DNA of 64,000 nt from Halosolutus halophilus (GCF_022869805.1 NZ_CP094974.1:2604001-2668000); one strand, 5' to 3'; counted from the first letter of the stretch, positions 1 through 9,397 are shown. The notes: generated by a model from the letters alone, not told the origin. Program-made: numbers and translations.

Positions 1-98
1 ACGGAACGATCGAACTGAGTCGGTTGCCAGCCCTGTCACGACGTTCTACTCCTGAAACGATGGGCGACTTCTCCCTTCGAACGCCGTTACCCGACGAC

Positions 99-105
99 TA
101 ACAAT
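99..105 (+). promoter_or_regulatory. TAACAA promoter motif (site A)
   Basis: Core TAACAAT lies 38 bases before the ATG of the DUF1616 gene at 144 and in the same orientation. It is one of thirteen such cores that precede surface-glycan genes in this window. This copy has C rather than A before the core, so it is a slightly weaker match. Confidence 0.5.
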
Positions 106-143
106 AGATGGCACTGTTGAGCAGTCGATAATTGATACATCCT

Positions 144-1373
144 ATGAAAGACGTTCTGTTCAAACCGTTCGCAGTAATACAGCGACGAAGCAGGTCGCTG
201 CTCGCCGGAGCGCCAGTCGACCTGCTTCTCACGGGTGTATTCGTATTCGTCGCGACCGTCCTGCTGGCCGTCGTGGACGTCTCGTCACAACTCGTGCGCG
301 CAGCGATCGGCTTTCCGTTGTTGTTCCTCGTTCCGGGATACGTAACGGTCTCGATGTTGTTTCCGCGGGAAACCCCGGCTCGGGGAACCGTGGCGGACAC
401 GTCGTTACTCGTCACGCAAACCCGGGCGATCAGCGATATCGAGCGTGCGGCGCTCTCGTTCGGACTGAGTTTTGCCCTGTTACCCCTTCTCGGACTGGTG
501 ATCGCGGCCACTCCGTGGGGGTTTACGCAACCGGTCGTCGTCGGAACGGTCAGTTGTTTCGCGCTGATCGGCGCCTCTATCGCGACCGCTCGGCGGCTAC
601 TGATCGCCCGGGCTTATCGATACGAAGTACAGTTCGGTCGTCGACTCGAGGCCCTGCATGCGGCGATCTTCGACACGAAATCGACGATTCACACCGCCGT
701 CAACGTCGCCCTCGTGCTCAGTATGCTGCTCGCGCTCACGTCCGTCGGCTACGCGCTCATGGCCCCGCAACAGGGCGAACAGTACACCAGCCTTCAACTG
801 CTCACGGAGAACGAGTCCGGTGAACTCGTCGCATCGGGATATCCGGAGGAGATCCAACCGGGCGAATCGATCCCGCTCGTCATCGGGGTCGAAAACCAGG
901 AACAGGAAGACATGAATTACACCGTCGTCGTCCAGGAACAGCGTATCGAGGACGGCGAGGTCGTCGAGAGAACGGAGTTGCGACGGATCGATTACATCGT
1001 CAATGACGGCGGTACCGCATACGGTGAGCGCGATATCACGCCCACCACTGCGGACGGCCCCGTTCGGATTTCGATCCTCCTGTACCAGAACGAGGTTCCC
1101 GATTCGCCCACCCAGGAGAACGCCTATCGGTACACTCACATCTGGACCGAGGTGACCGATTCGGCCGGCGCAGACGCGGCTGAGAGCGACGAGGTCGACG
1201 ATGCCGGTGGTGAAGAAGGCGGAGAGGACGAGGACGACGGTGAAGGGGTCGACGAAGAGGAGGACGAGGTCGACGATGGCGGTGGTGAAGAAGGCGGAGA
1301 AGGCGATGGCGGTGGTGAAGAAGGCGGAGAAGACGAGGACGGTGAAGGGGACGAAGAGGATGAAGACGAGTGA
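144..1373 (+). CDS. DUF1616 membrane protein with acidic repeat tail
   Basis: This is a 409-residue DUF1616-type membrane protein of unknown function. About five hydrophobic segments fill residues 25-205, including the FLVPGY motif also seen in the paralogue at 30094-31083 (FLPGY). An extracytoplasmic domain of about 140 residues follows (TENESGELVASG, then GESIPLVIGVENQE) and is closely similar in both paralogues. The last 65 residues are a Glu/Asp/Gly repeat tail (GGGEEGGE units) that the paralogue lacks. An upstream TTG at 132 is in frame, but the ATG at 144 fits the motif spacing better. DUF1616 genes often sit in archaeal glycosylation and surface loci, as this one does; a role in surface assembly is inference. 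Confidence 0.8.
   Translation: MKDVLFKPFAVIQRRSRSLLAGAPVDLLLTGVFVFVATVLLAVVDVSSQLVRAAIGFPLLFLVPGYVTVSMLFPRETPARGTVADTSLLVTQTRAISDIERAALSFGLSFALLPLLGLVIAATPWGFTQPVVVGTVSCFALIGASIATARRLLIARAYRYEVQFGRRLEALHAAIFDTKSTIHTAVNVALVLSMLLALTSVGYALMAPQQGEQYTSLQLLTENESGELVASGYPEEIQPGESIPLVIGVENQEQEDMNYTVVVQEQRIEDGEVVERTELRRIDYIVNDGGTAYGERDITPTTADGPVRISILLYQNEVPDSPTQENAYRYTHIWTEVTDSAGADAAESDEVDDAGGEEGGEDEDDGEGVDEEEDEVDDGGGEEGGEGDGGGEEGGEDEDGEGDEEDEDE
1200..1361 (+). repeat. Acidic-tail coding repeat in the DUF1616 gene
   Basis: Three near-identical copies of a unit encoding GGGEEGGE, separated by Asp/Glu runs, form the 3' end of the DUF1616 gene. The units share the string ggtggtgaagaaggcggaga. Such in-frame repeats can expand and contract by slippage. 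Confidence 0.75.
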
Positions 1374-1453
1374 CAGCATCCGTGCCACGATCGTCTCCGT
1401 TCGCCCCGATCCGTGGTCCAACCGGGAATTCGAATTTTGACTAATCGACCACA

Positions 1454-1460
1454 TAACAAT
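1454..1460 (+). promoter_or_regulatory. TAACAA promoter motif (site B)
   Basis: Core ATAACAAT lies 62 bases before the ATG at 1523 and only 6 bases before a short upstream ORF at 1467. Orientation matches the downstream gene. Confidence 0.55.
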
Positions 1461-1466
1461 AGGCCG

Positions 1467-1526
1467 ATGGGGGGCAGTCCGGAGTATCGAACCCTTGAGG
1501 TACGTAACACGTCGTCAAACCCATGA
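1467..1526 (+). CDS. Possible 19-residue upstream ORF
   Basis: An ATG at 1467 opens a 19-codon frame (MGGSPEYRTLEVRNTSSNP). Its TGA overlaps the ATG of the next gene as ATGA, the usual arrangement for translational coupling. Nothing is recognisable in the peptide. It may be a leader ORF or chance; similar ORFs occur at 9659, 28977 and 31139. Confidence 0.2.
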   Translation: MGGSPEYRTLEVRNTSSNP

Positions 1527-2629
1527 TACCATGTCGCATTATCGGTCGATTCGTCCCGTTCTCGCTCTCGGCTTCGCTCGTGATCGTACTGGTCGTCGGA
1601 CTGCTGATCGGTCCCGGCGGAGCTGCGATCGCCGCTGGTGCCCAGGAGGGCGACGAAGCGGCCGACTACTCGGTCGTCCAGGGAGACGAGTGCGTCCCCG
1701 TCGAGCCTCTCGGTGACGGCTCCCAGAGCGTCGAGGAGTTCTACGACTATCGCACGCCGAACACAGAACCGAGTTCTCACACGTACAGTTCCTACGGGAC
1801 GACGCACCTCCAGGAAGACGATACGAGCGGGTTCTTTCTGTACGACGGTCGCGACGGCCTCAGTCTCGTCCTCGTCCACGATCGGTACGACGGGAATTCC
1901 CCGGGCGGGGCAGTGACGATGCAGTTCGACGGGCTTCCCGCCGACGGAGAGTGGGTCGTCGAGGACGACAACTACAGCGAGGACCTCGGTCCCGGTCCGT
2001 TCGACGAGTTCGACCACGACGGGACATCGAGTCGAATCACGTGGGTGTACACCGACAACCGGACCGACGGCGCCGCCTTCCGCGGCGGACTCGACGACGA
2101 GTTCGCGATCGAGATCGAACCCTCGTTCGACGAGGCGGCCGATTTCCAGCTGTACGAGGGCGAACTTACTGCCTGGGAGGTGATTTCGGCGACCGAGGAT
2201 GGTTACGAGCGAACCTCGATCGAGATGGATGACTCGGCCGTACTCCAGTCCGGCGGCTGTACGTCGATGGCCGTAACCGACCTCGACGTGCCGGAGACGG
2301 CGACGGCCGGCGAATCGATCGACGTCGAGGCACTGGTCGAAAATGAGGGCCACGAAGCGGGTACGTCCGCCGTGCCGGTCACGATCGACGGCGAGCAGGT
2401 CGACGAACGAGACGTGACACTCGATCCCGGTGAGACCACGACCGTGGCGACGTCCGTCACGTTCGACGAACCGGGAACGTACACCGTCGGTGTCGGTGAC
2501 GCTACGGTTGACGTGACAGTCACGACGGGAGATAGAATCGACGACGTGTACGGGTTCGGCGTTACTGCAGCGGTAGTGTCGACGGCGATACTTCTTCTCG
2601 CGATCGGCGTGCGTTCTCGAAGGAGATAA
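1523..2629 (+). CDS. Secreted surface protein, PGF-CTERM-like (paralogue 1)
   Basis: This 368-residue exported protein has a hydrophobic N-terminal signal segment (residues 12-40). A conserved body of about 190 residues starts YSVVQGDECVPVEPLG and includes FYDYRTP and HLQEDDT. A CARDB-like beta-sandwich (about residues 250-335, with DPGETTTV) comes next. The C-terminal tail is YGFGVTAA, then a hydrophobic stretch, then RSRRR, which has the layout of PGF-CTERM archaeosortase substrates but with Tyr in place of Pro. Homologous paralogues lie at 2972-4042 and 20777-21814. It is probably anchored to the surface and glycosylated; the biochemical role is unknown. The ATG at 1523 is used; another in-frame-shifted ATG at 1531 is not in this frame. 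Confidence 0.8.
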   Translation: MIPCRIIGRFVPFSLSASLVIVLVVGLLIGPGGAAIAAGAQEGDEAADYSVVQGDECVPVEPLGDGSQSVEEFYDYRTPNTEPSSHTYSSYGTTHLQEDDTSGFFLYDGRDGLSLVLVHDRYDGNSPGGAVTMQFDGLPADGEWVVEDDNYSEDLGPGPFDEFDHDGTSSRITWVYTDNRTDGAAFRGGLDDEFAIEIEPSFDEAADFQLYEGELTAWEVISATEDGYERTSIEMDDSAVLQSGGCTSMAVTDLDVPETATAGESIDVEALVENEGHEAGTSAVPVTIDGEQVDERDVTLDPGETTTVATSVTFDEPGTYTVGVGDATVDVTVTTGDRIDDVYGFGVTAAVVSTAILLLAIGVRSRRR

Positions 2630-2971
2630 CTCCGACCCTCGTGAGTCCACTCTGTTCCGACCCCGTCGCCGACCGCGTACGGTTGTCTCGAGGTCGACGA
2701 TCACTGCGCTTCGATCCGGCCAGAAAGTGCGGTGCAGTCGAACGATCGACGGGTGATGGCGGCCGTTACGGCAGACACTATGACCGCCCTACAGGTTACA
2801 GCGGCGCCGTGTCTCGCCCGTCACGAGCGATCGACTGCGGGAAACAACCGATTTCTCGGAGCGAACGTCGGAGGAATCATCGCCGTTTCGTTCCGGGTGC
2901 CGAAATCGAGACGTTCAGCGCAGCAAACGATGTCATAACAATTGGGAACAAAGGATGTTGTCTGAGGTGAG
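2630..2971. other. Intergenic region
   Basis: No convincing gene is visible. Open frames here have a composition unlike the neighbouring proteins. The TAACAA site C and a six-codon ORF (2955-2975) overlapping the next start as ATGA lie at the right end. Confidence 0.6.
2936..2942 (+). promoter_or_regulatory. TAACAA promoter motif (site C)
   Basis: Core ATAACAAT lies 29 bases before the ATG of the PGF-CTERM gene at 2972. That is where a core-promoter element would sit for a leaderless or nearly leaderless transcript. Confidence 0.6.
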
Positions 2972-4042
2972 ATGAACCAATCTCAGAAAGATCGTATCCC
3001 TATCACACTGCACTCGGTGTTCGCCACGATCGCGATCGTGATCGCCGTCGTCGTCGGTTCGACGGTCGCCGTAGCTACGGTCGGAGCGGCACCAGCGCAG
3101 CAGGGTTCGGACAAGTACTCGGTGATTCAGGGAGACCAGTGTATCACCATCGAACCGCTCGGATTCGCTCACCAGTCCGCGGAAGAGTTTTACGACTATC
3201 GTACACCGGATACTGATCCGAGCTCGCCCACGTATAGCTCTCACGGGACGAGGAACCTCCAGGAAGACGATACGAGCATCGTCTTCCTCCACGAGAGCCG
3301 CGACGGCCTCAGTCTCGGATTCGTCCACGATCGGACCAACGGCAACTCGTCGGGCGGCGCGGCGACGTTTCAGATCAGCGGCCTTCCGGAAGACGGCGAG
3401 TGGGTCATCGAAGACGACAATTACGACGGTGCCGACGACGAGTTCGACCACCGAAACGAGACGAGTCGCATCTCCTGGGTCTGGGCCCAAAACCGATCGG
3501 ACGGTGCCGTCTTCAACGGGGGACTCGAAGACGACTTCGCGATCGAAGTCTTCCCGATGTTTAACGACGAAGCCGACTTCAGGGTCTACGACGGCGAAAT
3601 TTCCGACTGGGAGGTCATCTCGGGTCCGCCCAACGACCGCAAGCGAACCTCGCTGGACATGCGCGAGCCGATCGTGATTCAGTCCGGCGGCTGCGATTCG
3701 TTCGGCGTCACCGAGCTCAACGTGGAGGATTCGGCGTCGGCGGGCGAACCCGTCGAAATCGAGGCGGTCGCGGAGAACAACGGTGAGTCGACGGTGACGA
3801 CAACCGTGGAGTTCACGGTCAACGACGAGTCTGTCGACAGACAGGACGTGACGCTCGAACCAGGCGAGACAACGACGGTGAAGACGACCACCGAATTCAA
3901 CGAATCGGGGACGTACACGGTCGGGGCAGGCGAGCAATCGAAGGAGGTAACCGTCGGTGACGAATCGCTACCCGGGTTCGGCGTCACCGCAGCGGCACTG
4001 GCGGCACTCCTCGTCGCGCTCGTCGCTCGCTATCGTCTGTAG
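2972..4042 (+). CDS. Secreted surface protein, PGF-CTERM (paralogue 2)
   Basis: This 356-residue paralogue of the preceding gene has the same plan: a signal segment (about residues 12-45, after a lysine/arginine-containing start), a body beginning YSVIQGDQCITIEPLG, the FYDYRTPDT block and a CARDB-like domain (LEPGETTTVKT). It ends in a canonical PGF-CTERM signal, PGFGVTAA, then a hydrophobic segment and ARYRL (residues 334-356). Of the three paralogues only this one keeps the exact Pro-Gly-Phe triplet recognised by archaeosortase A. The likely fate is proteolytic trimming and lipid attachment at the outer face of the membrane. It lies in tandem with paralogue 1 but has its own TAACAA site, so it is probably transcribed separately. 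Confidence 0.85.
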   Translation: MNQSQKDRIPITLHSVFATIAIVIAVVVGSTVAVATVGAAPAQQGSDKYSVIQGDQCITIEPLGFAHQSAEEFYDYRTPDTDPSSPTYSSHGTRNLQEDDTSIVFLHESRDGLSLGFVHDRTNGNSSGGAATFQISGLPEDGEWVIEDDNYDGADDEFDHRNETSRISWVWAQNRSDGAVFNGGLEDDFAIEVFPMFNDEADFRVYDGEISDWEVISGPPNDRKRTSLDMREPIVIQSGGCDSFGVTELNVEDSASAGEPVEIEAVAENNGESTVTTTVEFTVNDESVDRQDVTLEPGETTTVKTTTEFNESGTYTVGAGEQSKEVTVGDESLPGFGVTAAALAALLVALVARYRL

Positions 4043-4358
4043 CGCCGGAACTGTCGGGACGCTGTGGCGTTCGGATCCGGCTCCCCAGCGATCCTTTCGG
4101 CTATTTTCCTCTCAACCGGCGGCGGATGCTGTGATCGAAACCGATGTTCCACTCGACGTCATCGATTCTGTCGTCTGCGATCCGGGTGCCGGTTCTCATC
4201 GTCGAGCGAGACGCACGCCCGAGAACGAACCGACCGACGTTCCGTCGCGAGTGGCCACAGAGGCGTCCGTAGTGGGGTAGGAACACCGCTTCGACAGCTA
4301 CGCTTCGCTATCTCATTCGACCGATCGCTATTGTGATGCCTGCTCCACTAGATCCGAG
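4043..4358. other. Convergent intergenic region
   Basis: This is the space between two genes that end towards each other. I see no supported gene or RNA in it. Confidence 0.6.
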
Positions 4359-5342
4359 CTACTGCCTCGATTGGGGCTCTCGACGTTTCCCCACAGCCGG
4401 ACCTCCCCGGTCCCGACCGCGGCCATCGAGGACGTCACGGTAGACGCCGTGAATCCGCTCTGCCATCCGTTCTTTGCTGATTCCGTCGGCCCGTTTCCGA
4501 CCGTTCGATCGGTCGCCCCTGTTGAGGATCGAGGCGAGTGCAAGTCGGAGTTCGACCTCGTTGCGACACACTTCCGACGGCGTCACTCCCTCGAGTCGTT
4601 CGCGTACGTCCCCCACGTCGAGCGAAACGACCGGGAGATTACACGCCATCGCCTCCTTGACGACGTTCGGCGATCCTTCGCGGTCCGAGGTCAACAGGAG
4701 ACAGTCCGCAGCGTTCATATAGAGGGGCATCTGCGAGTGAGGAACGTCGCGGGCGGTCTGGAGATGGATCGGTTCGGGGACGTCCGTTCGAACCGCGTTC
4801 ACGATCCGTTCTGCTCGCGGATAGTTCTTCACCTCGCGCTCGGGTTTGTAGGGAAAGAGCACGTGTTTCGCGTTCGGGTTCCACCCGAGCCGATCGATCG
4901 CCGTCGTCTGTGGCCGGGGTTTGAACAGATCGAAATCGACCCCGTGCGGAATGACGTAGCAGTCCCGTCCCAGTTCGCGTTTCATCGCTTCGGACATGAC
5001 GATCGTGGCGTCGCAGTGGTTCGAACACAGCCTGCTTAGCCAGCCGAGTTCGCCGTCGAGATCCGTGCCCCAGAGCGACAGGACGACGGGGAGATTCGGC
5101 TGTGCCAGTGCGAACGGCGCCGTGAGACCGTAATTCGCGTGGACGAGATCGTAAGATCCGAACGACTCTCTCAATACGGCGGGGTGAAATCGGAGGTAGT
5201 CGACGATCGATCGACCCGTGTTCGCCGTCACCGACCCCGGTACCGAAACGGTCGTACACTCGATGCCCCGTTCCTCGAGTGCTTCTACCTGGAGCGCAAA
5301 CGGTGGTGAACTCTCCTTGGACGTCAAATTTAGAACATTCAT
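4359..5342 (-). CDS. Glycosyltransferase family 4
   Basis: This 327-residue GT-B enzyme probably transfers a sugar from a nucleotide donor to a lipid-linked or surface glycan in the cytoplasm. Visible motifs are HANYGLTAPFALAQ in the N-terminal domain, VIPHGVDFDLFKP, and the donor-binding EX7E block EGSPNVVKEAMACNLPVVS with LDVGDV (about residues 225-250). The length is normal for a compact GT4. A paralogue with about half its residues identical, including MKR, KNYPRA and MNAAD, lies at 57094-58059. The gene is divergent from the multi-TM gene at 5794, and each has its own TAACAA site. The ATG at 5342 fits the motif spacing of 40 bases. Confidence 0.85.
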   Translation of the reverse strand: MNVLNLTSKESSPPFALQVEALEERGIECTTVSVPGSVTANTGRSIVDYLRFHPAVLRESFGSYDLVHANYGLTAPFALAQPNLPVVLSLWGTDLDGELGWLSRLCSNHCDATIVMSEAMKRELGRDCYVIPHGVDFDLFKPRPQTTAIDRLGWNPNAKHVLFPYKPEREVKNYPRAERIVNAVRTDVPEPIHLQTARDVPHSQMPLYMNAADCLLLTSDREGSPNVVKEAMACNLPVVSLDVGDVRERLEGVTPSEVCRNEVELRLALASILNRGDRSNGRKRADGISKERMAERIHGVYRDVLDGRGRDRGGPAVGKRREPQSRQ

Positions 5343-5382
5343 ACTGAGAGTGGATCTACGGGGACGTTTCCGACTATCGGCC

Positions 5383-5389
5383 TTTGTTA
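5383..5389 (-). promoter_or_regulatory. TAACAA promoter motif (site D)
   Basis: Core ATAACAAA on the minus strand lies 40 bases before the GT4 start at 5342. Confidence 0.55.
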
Positions 5390-5761
5390 TCTCGTCATCG
5401 ATAGCTGTACGTGTAAATTATCGAAAATCAACGTCGAAGATAGTCAGGTGTATCAGTTTGTTTCCACTACTATCCCAAAACGTGAACGGCTCGTGAGAGG
5501 GATTGAGCCACGGACAATACCAAAACTTGGCGATTATGGTCGCAGTATTGTCACGATGCACGCAAACATCACCTATCAATCACGTTGGTTCCGATCGCCG
5601 TTCTCGTCGGTGCTACAGGATCTGTCCGCGTCCGTTGGGGACACCGTGGCCACTTTCGTGTGTATTCCGTGTTCGGACAGTGGTCGTCGATACGATTCCG
5701 AAGTGCGCAGAGTACTCTCCCGTCGATCACAAATAACTGCTACTACCGGTCACAGTCAGCA

Positions 5762-5768
5762 TAACAAG
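5762..5768 (+). promoter_or_regulatory. TAACAA promoter motif (site E)
   Basis: Core ATAACAAG lies 25 bases before the ATG at 5794. The in-frame GTG at 5779 would be only 10 bases away, so the spacing supports the ATG. Confidence 0.6.
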
Positions 5769-5793
5769 GACCGGCCCGGTGGATACGCCGATA

Positions 5794-7590
5794 ATGTCAC
5801 ACGCGCGATCGGGGTCGTCGAGACTAGGGAAGCGCGCACTTCTCGTTGTCGGATTTCTCGCACTCTCCGCCGCCGTGCTCGTAGCGCATATGGCACCGGC
5901 GACTGGATACGAGTTGTCCCTGTACGCGGGGACGTCCATTCAGTTCTGGATGTTATTCGCGAGTACAGTGGTCGTCTCCGTGATCGCCGCGCTCAGGGCG
6001 ACGACAACCTGGGATCGTGGCGTAGCGCTAGTCCTCGGTGGCGGGGCGGCGGCAGTATTCGTCGGACTCCCTGTACTCAGGGGATACCGCTTTTACGGCA
6101 CCGGTGACGCGCTCACGCACCTCGGCTGGATGCGTGGAATCGAGGCGGGAGCGTTCGCCCCGGTTGCACTAGAATATCCGGCACTACACACGCTCGCGGT
6201 CTTTCTCTCCGCAACCCTCGAGGTCGATCTCACACGTGCGGCGATGCTGGTCATCGTGCTCCTCGCCTGCCTGTTCGTGCTCTTCGTGGCGCTCTCGATC
6301 GGGACCGTGTTCGACAGCCGGTACAGCACTACCGTCGGCACGTTCTCGGCGCTGCTATTCTTGCCGATTACGACGCTCAGCACGTTTATGGTACCGCACG
6401 CGATGTCGCAGGCGATCCTCTTCTCGTCGATCGTCTTCTACCTCTTTCTGCGGTACGTCCGTGATCCCGACTCGCTTGCACGCCGGTCTGCGACGGGGTT
6501 GGGCCTCTCGATCGCGCTGATCGCCCTCGTCGTGTACCACCCGCAGCTCGCAGCGCACCTGCTCGTTGCCCTGTTCAGCGTGTGCGCGTTACAGGTACTC
6601 TACCGGCGATTCCGGTCGAATCATCCGATCGCGAATCACCGTTCGATCTTCGGCCAAATCGTCGTCCTCGCTGGTGCGTTTCTCGTCTGGACCTCGAACC
6701 ACGGGTTCTTCACGGGCGTCATCGAGTACGCTGCGTCGAGCGCCGCCGCGTATTTCCTTGCGGACGGGTCGGCTGGCGAATCCGTTAACTCGCAGAGTGC
6801 CTCTCTCAGTGAACTCGGCGCGAGCGTCGTCGAATTGTTCCTGAAACTCTTCGCCCCGAGTCTGGTTTTCATCGCGCTGGTCGGGTTCGTGGTGCTGTGG
6901 ACGGTATTCGAGCGTGACGGGGCGATGACCCGCGAGACTGAGGGGCTCCTTCCCTACTTCACCGTCAGTCTGTGTGGATTGAGTGGGGTTTTCGCGCTGT
7001 ACTACCTCGGATCCTACGGGACGATGTACTTCCGGGTGCTCGGGCTGATGCTGTTGCTCGTCACGATCGTCGGAGCCGTCGCCATCTCAGCAGTTATCAC
7101 TGGACTCTCGCGCCGAGTCCCAACCGGCCTGGTGCACGGCGCCGCCGTCGTCGCGTTCGGGCTGTTGATACTGTTCTCGCTGATCGCCGTGTTCCCGTCA
7201 CCGTACATCTACAGCGCGTCCCCACACGTTACCGAGATGTCGATGTCCGGTCACGAGACGGCGTTCGAAAATCAGGATCCGGAGGTTTCGTTTGCCGGTA
7301 TTCGGGCCGGGCCGAATCGATACGCAGACGCCTCGAACGGTGAACTGGAACGGACGAGACACTACGAGGGAGTCTCCGGCGAGGAGATCGACGAGGGTCT
7401 CGCGGGACAGTACTCCGACGATCGATATCTCACGGTGACCCGGACGGATCGTGAACGGGAAGTCCGTGCGTTCCAAGAGTTACGCTACACGGAGTCCCAA
7501 CTCGACTCGATCTCGTCCCAGTCCGACGTCAATCGCGTGCAGTCGAACGGCGAATTCGAACTGTATTACGTCCGCGGGCAGGCCGAGTGA
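5794..7590 (+). CDS. Multi-TM GT-C-like glycosyltransferase or polymerase
   Basis: This 598-residue integral membrane protein has about 12 hydrophobic segments over residues 15-470 and a soluble C-terminal domain of about 120 residues. The first long loop carries YGTGDALTHLGWMRGIEAG. The Asp and His in such a loop resemble the catalytic loop of GT-C enzymes that use lipid-linked sugars on the outer face of the membrane. The likely role is transfer or polymerisation of surface glycan units, but no specific family could be fixed and the acceptor is unknown. The ATG at 5794 is chosen over a GTG at 5779 because of the promoter motif. It is divergent from the GT4 gene and not obviously in an operon with it. 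Confidence 0.6.
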   Translation: MSHARSGSSRLGKRALLVVGFLALSAAVLVAHMAPATGYELSLYAGTSIQFWMLFASTVVVSVIAALRATTTWDRGVALVLGGGAAAVFVGLPVLRGYRFYGTGDALTHLGWMRGIEAGAFAPVALEYPALHTLAVFLSATLEVDLTRAAMLVIVLLACLFVLFVALSIGTVFDSRYSTTVGTFSALLFLPITTLSTFMVPHAMSQAILFSSIVFYLFLRYVRDPDSLARRSATGLGLSIALIALVVYHPQLAAHLLVALFSVCALQVLYRRFRSNHPIANHRSIFGQIVVLAGAFLVWTSNHGFFTGVIEYAASSAAAYFLADGSAGESVNSQSASLSELGASVVELFLKLFAPSLVFIALVGFVVLWTVFERDGAMTRETEGLLPYFTVSLCGLSGVFALYYLGSYGTMYFRVLGLMLLLVTIVGAVAISAVITGLSRRVPTGLVHGAAVVAFGLLILFSLIAVFPSPYIYSASPHVTEMSMSGHETAFENQDPEVSFAGIRAGPNRYADASNGELERTRHYEGVSGEEIDEGLAGQYSDDRYLTVTRTDREREVRAFQELRYTESQLDSISSQSDVNRVQSNGEFELYYVRGQAE

Positions 7591-7754
7591 GTGATCGCGC
7601 GGCTCCAACCGCGACCGGTATGCGAGCACCGAACGGCCCACTGTTGATCGAACGGTCCGTTCGAGGCGACCGAGGGATCGCGCAGACGTATCGGAGTGTC
7701 GGCCGAATCACCGTCTTCGGTCGAGAATCGTCCTTCCGCGGTAATCCTCTTTCG

Positions 7755-9338
7755 TCACTCCAGGTATCCGAGACCGCGAAGCCGATCCTCGATACCGTCC
7801 ATATCCTCGGTTTCAGACTCTTTCGATCCGTCCGCGGTCGTGTCCGCGTACCGTTGAGTAGTGACCGCGCCGATCGTTTCCGGATCGAAGATGTCTTCGA
7901 GGATTCGACCGTCAGCCGTCTCCGGAACCGGCCGCCCGGCCCCGTGAAGGATCGTCGGGGCGACATCGACGACCGACGCGTCTTCGACCGTGACGCCGGC
8001 ATCGACGTTCGGGCCCCACGCGAGGAAGATTCCGTCGGAACGGTGGCTTGCCGCTTTACTGCCGGCAGGCTCGAACGGGTCGTCGGTCACCTTCGTCTTC
8101 TCCTCGTACTCCCCGCGACCGACCGCGATCAGATCCGGCGAGTCGGGATCTGTCGGAAACAGATCGTCCCCGTCCCGAACGTCGAGGACTCGCTCGCCAG
8201 TTTCGGGGTCCGTCACCTCGGACAGCGCGGCGGCCACGTCGTGTTTGACCGATTCGACCTCGTCCGGGTGGACGATCCCCTGATCGAACCGTTCCGTATC
8301 GTTGACGTATATCTGTGCTGGATCGTGTGCGAACGCGGTCGTTTCGCTGAATTCCACGTCATAAAGCCAGTGGTCGCCCGGAATCCGCTCGGCGACTCCG
8401 TCGACGATGCTCTCCGGGAGGTGCTCGACCAGCGTCTCGGTCGTGATTCCGACCCGATCGAGCGCATCGAGCACGGTCGATTTCGTGACGCCGAACCGTT
8501 CGAGCGAACTGCGTGTGCCGTCGTTCCCTTTTCGCGAGAGGAATCCCTCCGACGACAGGAGCGAGTTGAGGTTGACGAACGACGAGATGGGGCCGAATCC
8601 GTGGTCGGAGACCACGTACAGCGTCGCGTTCGCTTCCTCCGCGTACGCCATCGCTTCGCCGATAATCTCGTCCAGTTGGCGGTAGTGCTCGAGGATAACG
8701 TCCTCGTCCCAGACGAGGTGCTGGAGCCGATCGGGTGCGGTGTAGACGAAGAAAAACAGTCGCCAGTCGTGCTCTCGGGCGAGTTTGCGCATCAGAGATC
8801 GCCGACCTGACACGAGATCCTCGAGGTCGTCGACGAACTCGTCCTGATCGTCGGTGTACTCGGACCAGTCGAGTGCAATCTGGTACTCCGGAATCTCTCG
8901 TTCGATCTCGTGGCGGAGTTCGGTCGGACGAGCGAACCCGTCGCCGATTTCGGGTGTGAACATTCCGGAGACCATCGCGCCGTCGATCTCGCTGGCCGGA
9001 TACGTCATCGGGACGTTAGCGGCGACCGCGGGCGTGAAGACGTCCCACAGGGCCGGTCGTTTGCGATCCTCACCGGAATACCACTCGTGCGTGTAATCCC
9101 CGTTGAGTCCCGTAAATCCGTAGATGCCGTGTTTGTCGGGCCATACGCCCGTCGCGATCGAGGGCCAGGCCAGCGGCGTCGTTGGCGGAAACGTACTCGT
9201 CAGTGGTCCGGACGCGCCCTCCTCGAAGAGACGATTGACGTTCGGCAAGGCGCCGTCTCCACCCCACTTTCGGAGTAGATTCCACGGTACGCCGTCGATA
9301 CCCAGTACGAACGCCTTCGATGTCGCATTTCCATTCAT
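7755..9338 (-). CDS. Type I phosphodiesterase / AlkP-superfamily enzyme
   Basis: This 527-residue member of the alkaline phosphatase superfamily (nucleotide pyrophosphatase/phosphodiesterase branch) has a first metal Asp in VLGIDGVPW, the nucleophile loop FPPTTPLAWPSIATG (Thr before Pro is the probable nucleophile), the PDKHGIYGF block, a metal-binding SDHGFGP and a final AWGP near SHRSDGIF. It ends RLRGLGYLE, a C-terminal LGY box shared with the AlkP gene at 9790 and in related form (LGYV) at 16155. No signal peptide is seen. In archaeal surface loci such enzymes are often near glycan genes and could hydrolyse or transfer phospho-groups; the substrate is unknown. The gene is divergent from 9790 across a shared 320-base promoter region. 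Confidence 0.8.
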   Translation of the reverse strand: MNGNATSKAFVLGIDGVPWNLLRKWGGDGALPNVNRLFEEGASGPLTSTFPPTTPLAWPSIATGVWPDKHGIYGFTGLNGDYTHEWYSGEDRKRPALWDVFTPAVAANVPMTYPASEIDGAMVSGMFTPEIGDGFARPTELRHEIEREIPEYQIALDWSEYTDDQDEFVDDLEDLVSGRRSLMRKLAREHDWRLFFFVYTAPDRLQHLVWDEDVILEHYRQLDEIIGEAMAYAEEANATLYVVSDHGFGPISSFVNLNSLLSSEGFLSRKGNDGTRSSLERFGVTKSTVLDALDRVGITTETLVEHLPESIVDGVAERIPGDHWLYDVEFSETTAFAHDPAQIYVNDTERFDQGIVHPDEVESVKHDVAAALSEVTDPETGERVLDVRDGDDLFPTDPDSPDLIAVGRGEYEEKTKVTDDPFEPAGSKAASHRSDGIFLAWGPNVDAGVTVEDASVVDVAPTILHGAGRPVPETADGRILEDIFDPETIGAVTTQRYADTTADGSKESETEDMDGIEDRLRGLGYLE

Positions 9339-9390
9339 GAAATAATTTCAGCTCCCGGTTCCGCTGTGCTGAGGCACTCCCCGTGCAGCC

Positions 9391-9397
9391 ATTGTTA
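9391..9397 (-). promoter_or_regulatory. TAACAA promoter motif (site F)
   Basis: Core ATAACAAT on the minus strand lies 52 bases before the phosphodiesterase start at 9338. Confidence 0.55.

Larger units (their letters stand above)
5343..5793. other. Divergent promoter region with two TAACAA sites
   Basis: These 451 bases separate the GT4 gene (left) from the GT-C-like gene (right). They hold one TAACAA core facing each way. No gene is supported inside, although several short basic open frames cross it. Confidence 0.6.

Noticed and set aside
1136-2704. A 522-codon minus-strand frame opposite the DUF1616 and PGF-CTERM genes.
   Set aside because: Arg/Ser/Pro-rich mirror of two well-supported plus-strand genes; typical high-GC antisense frame.
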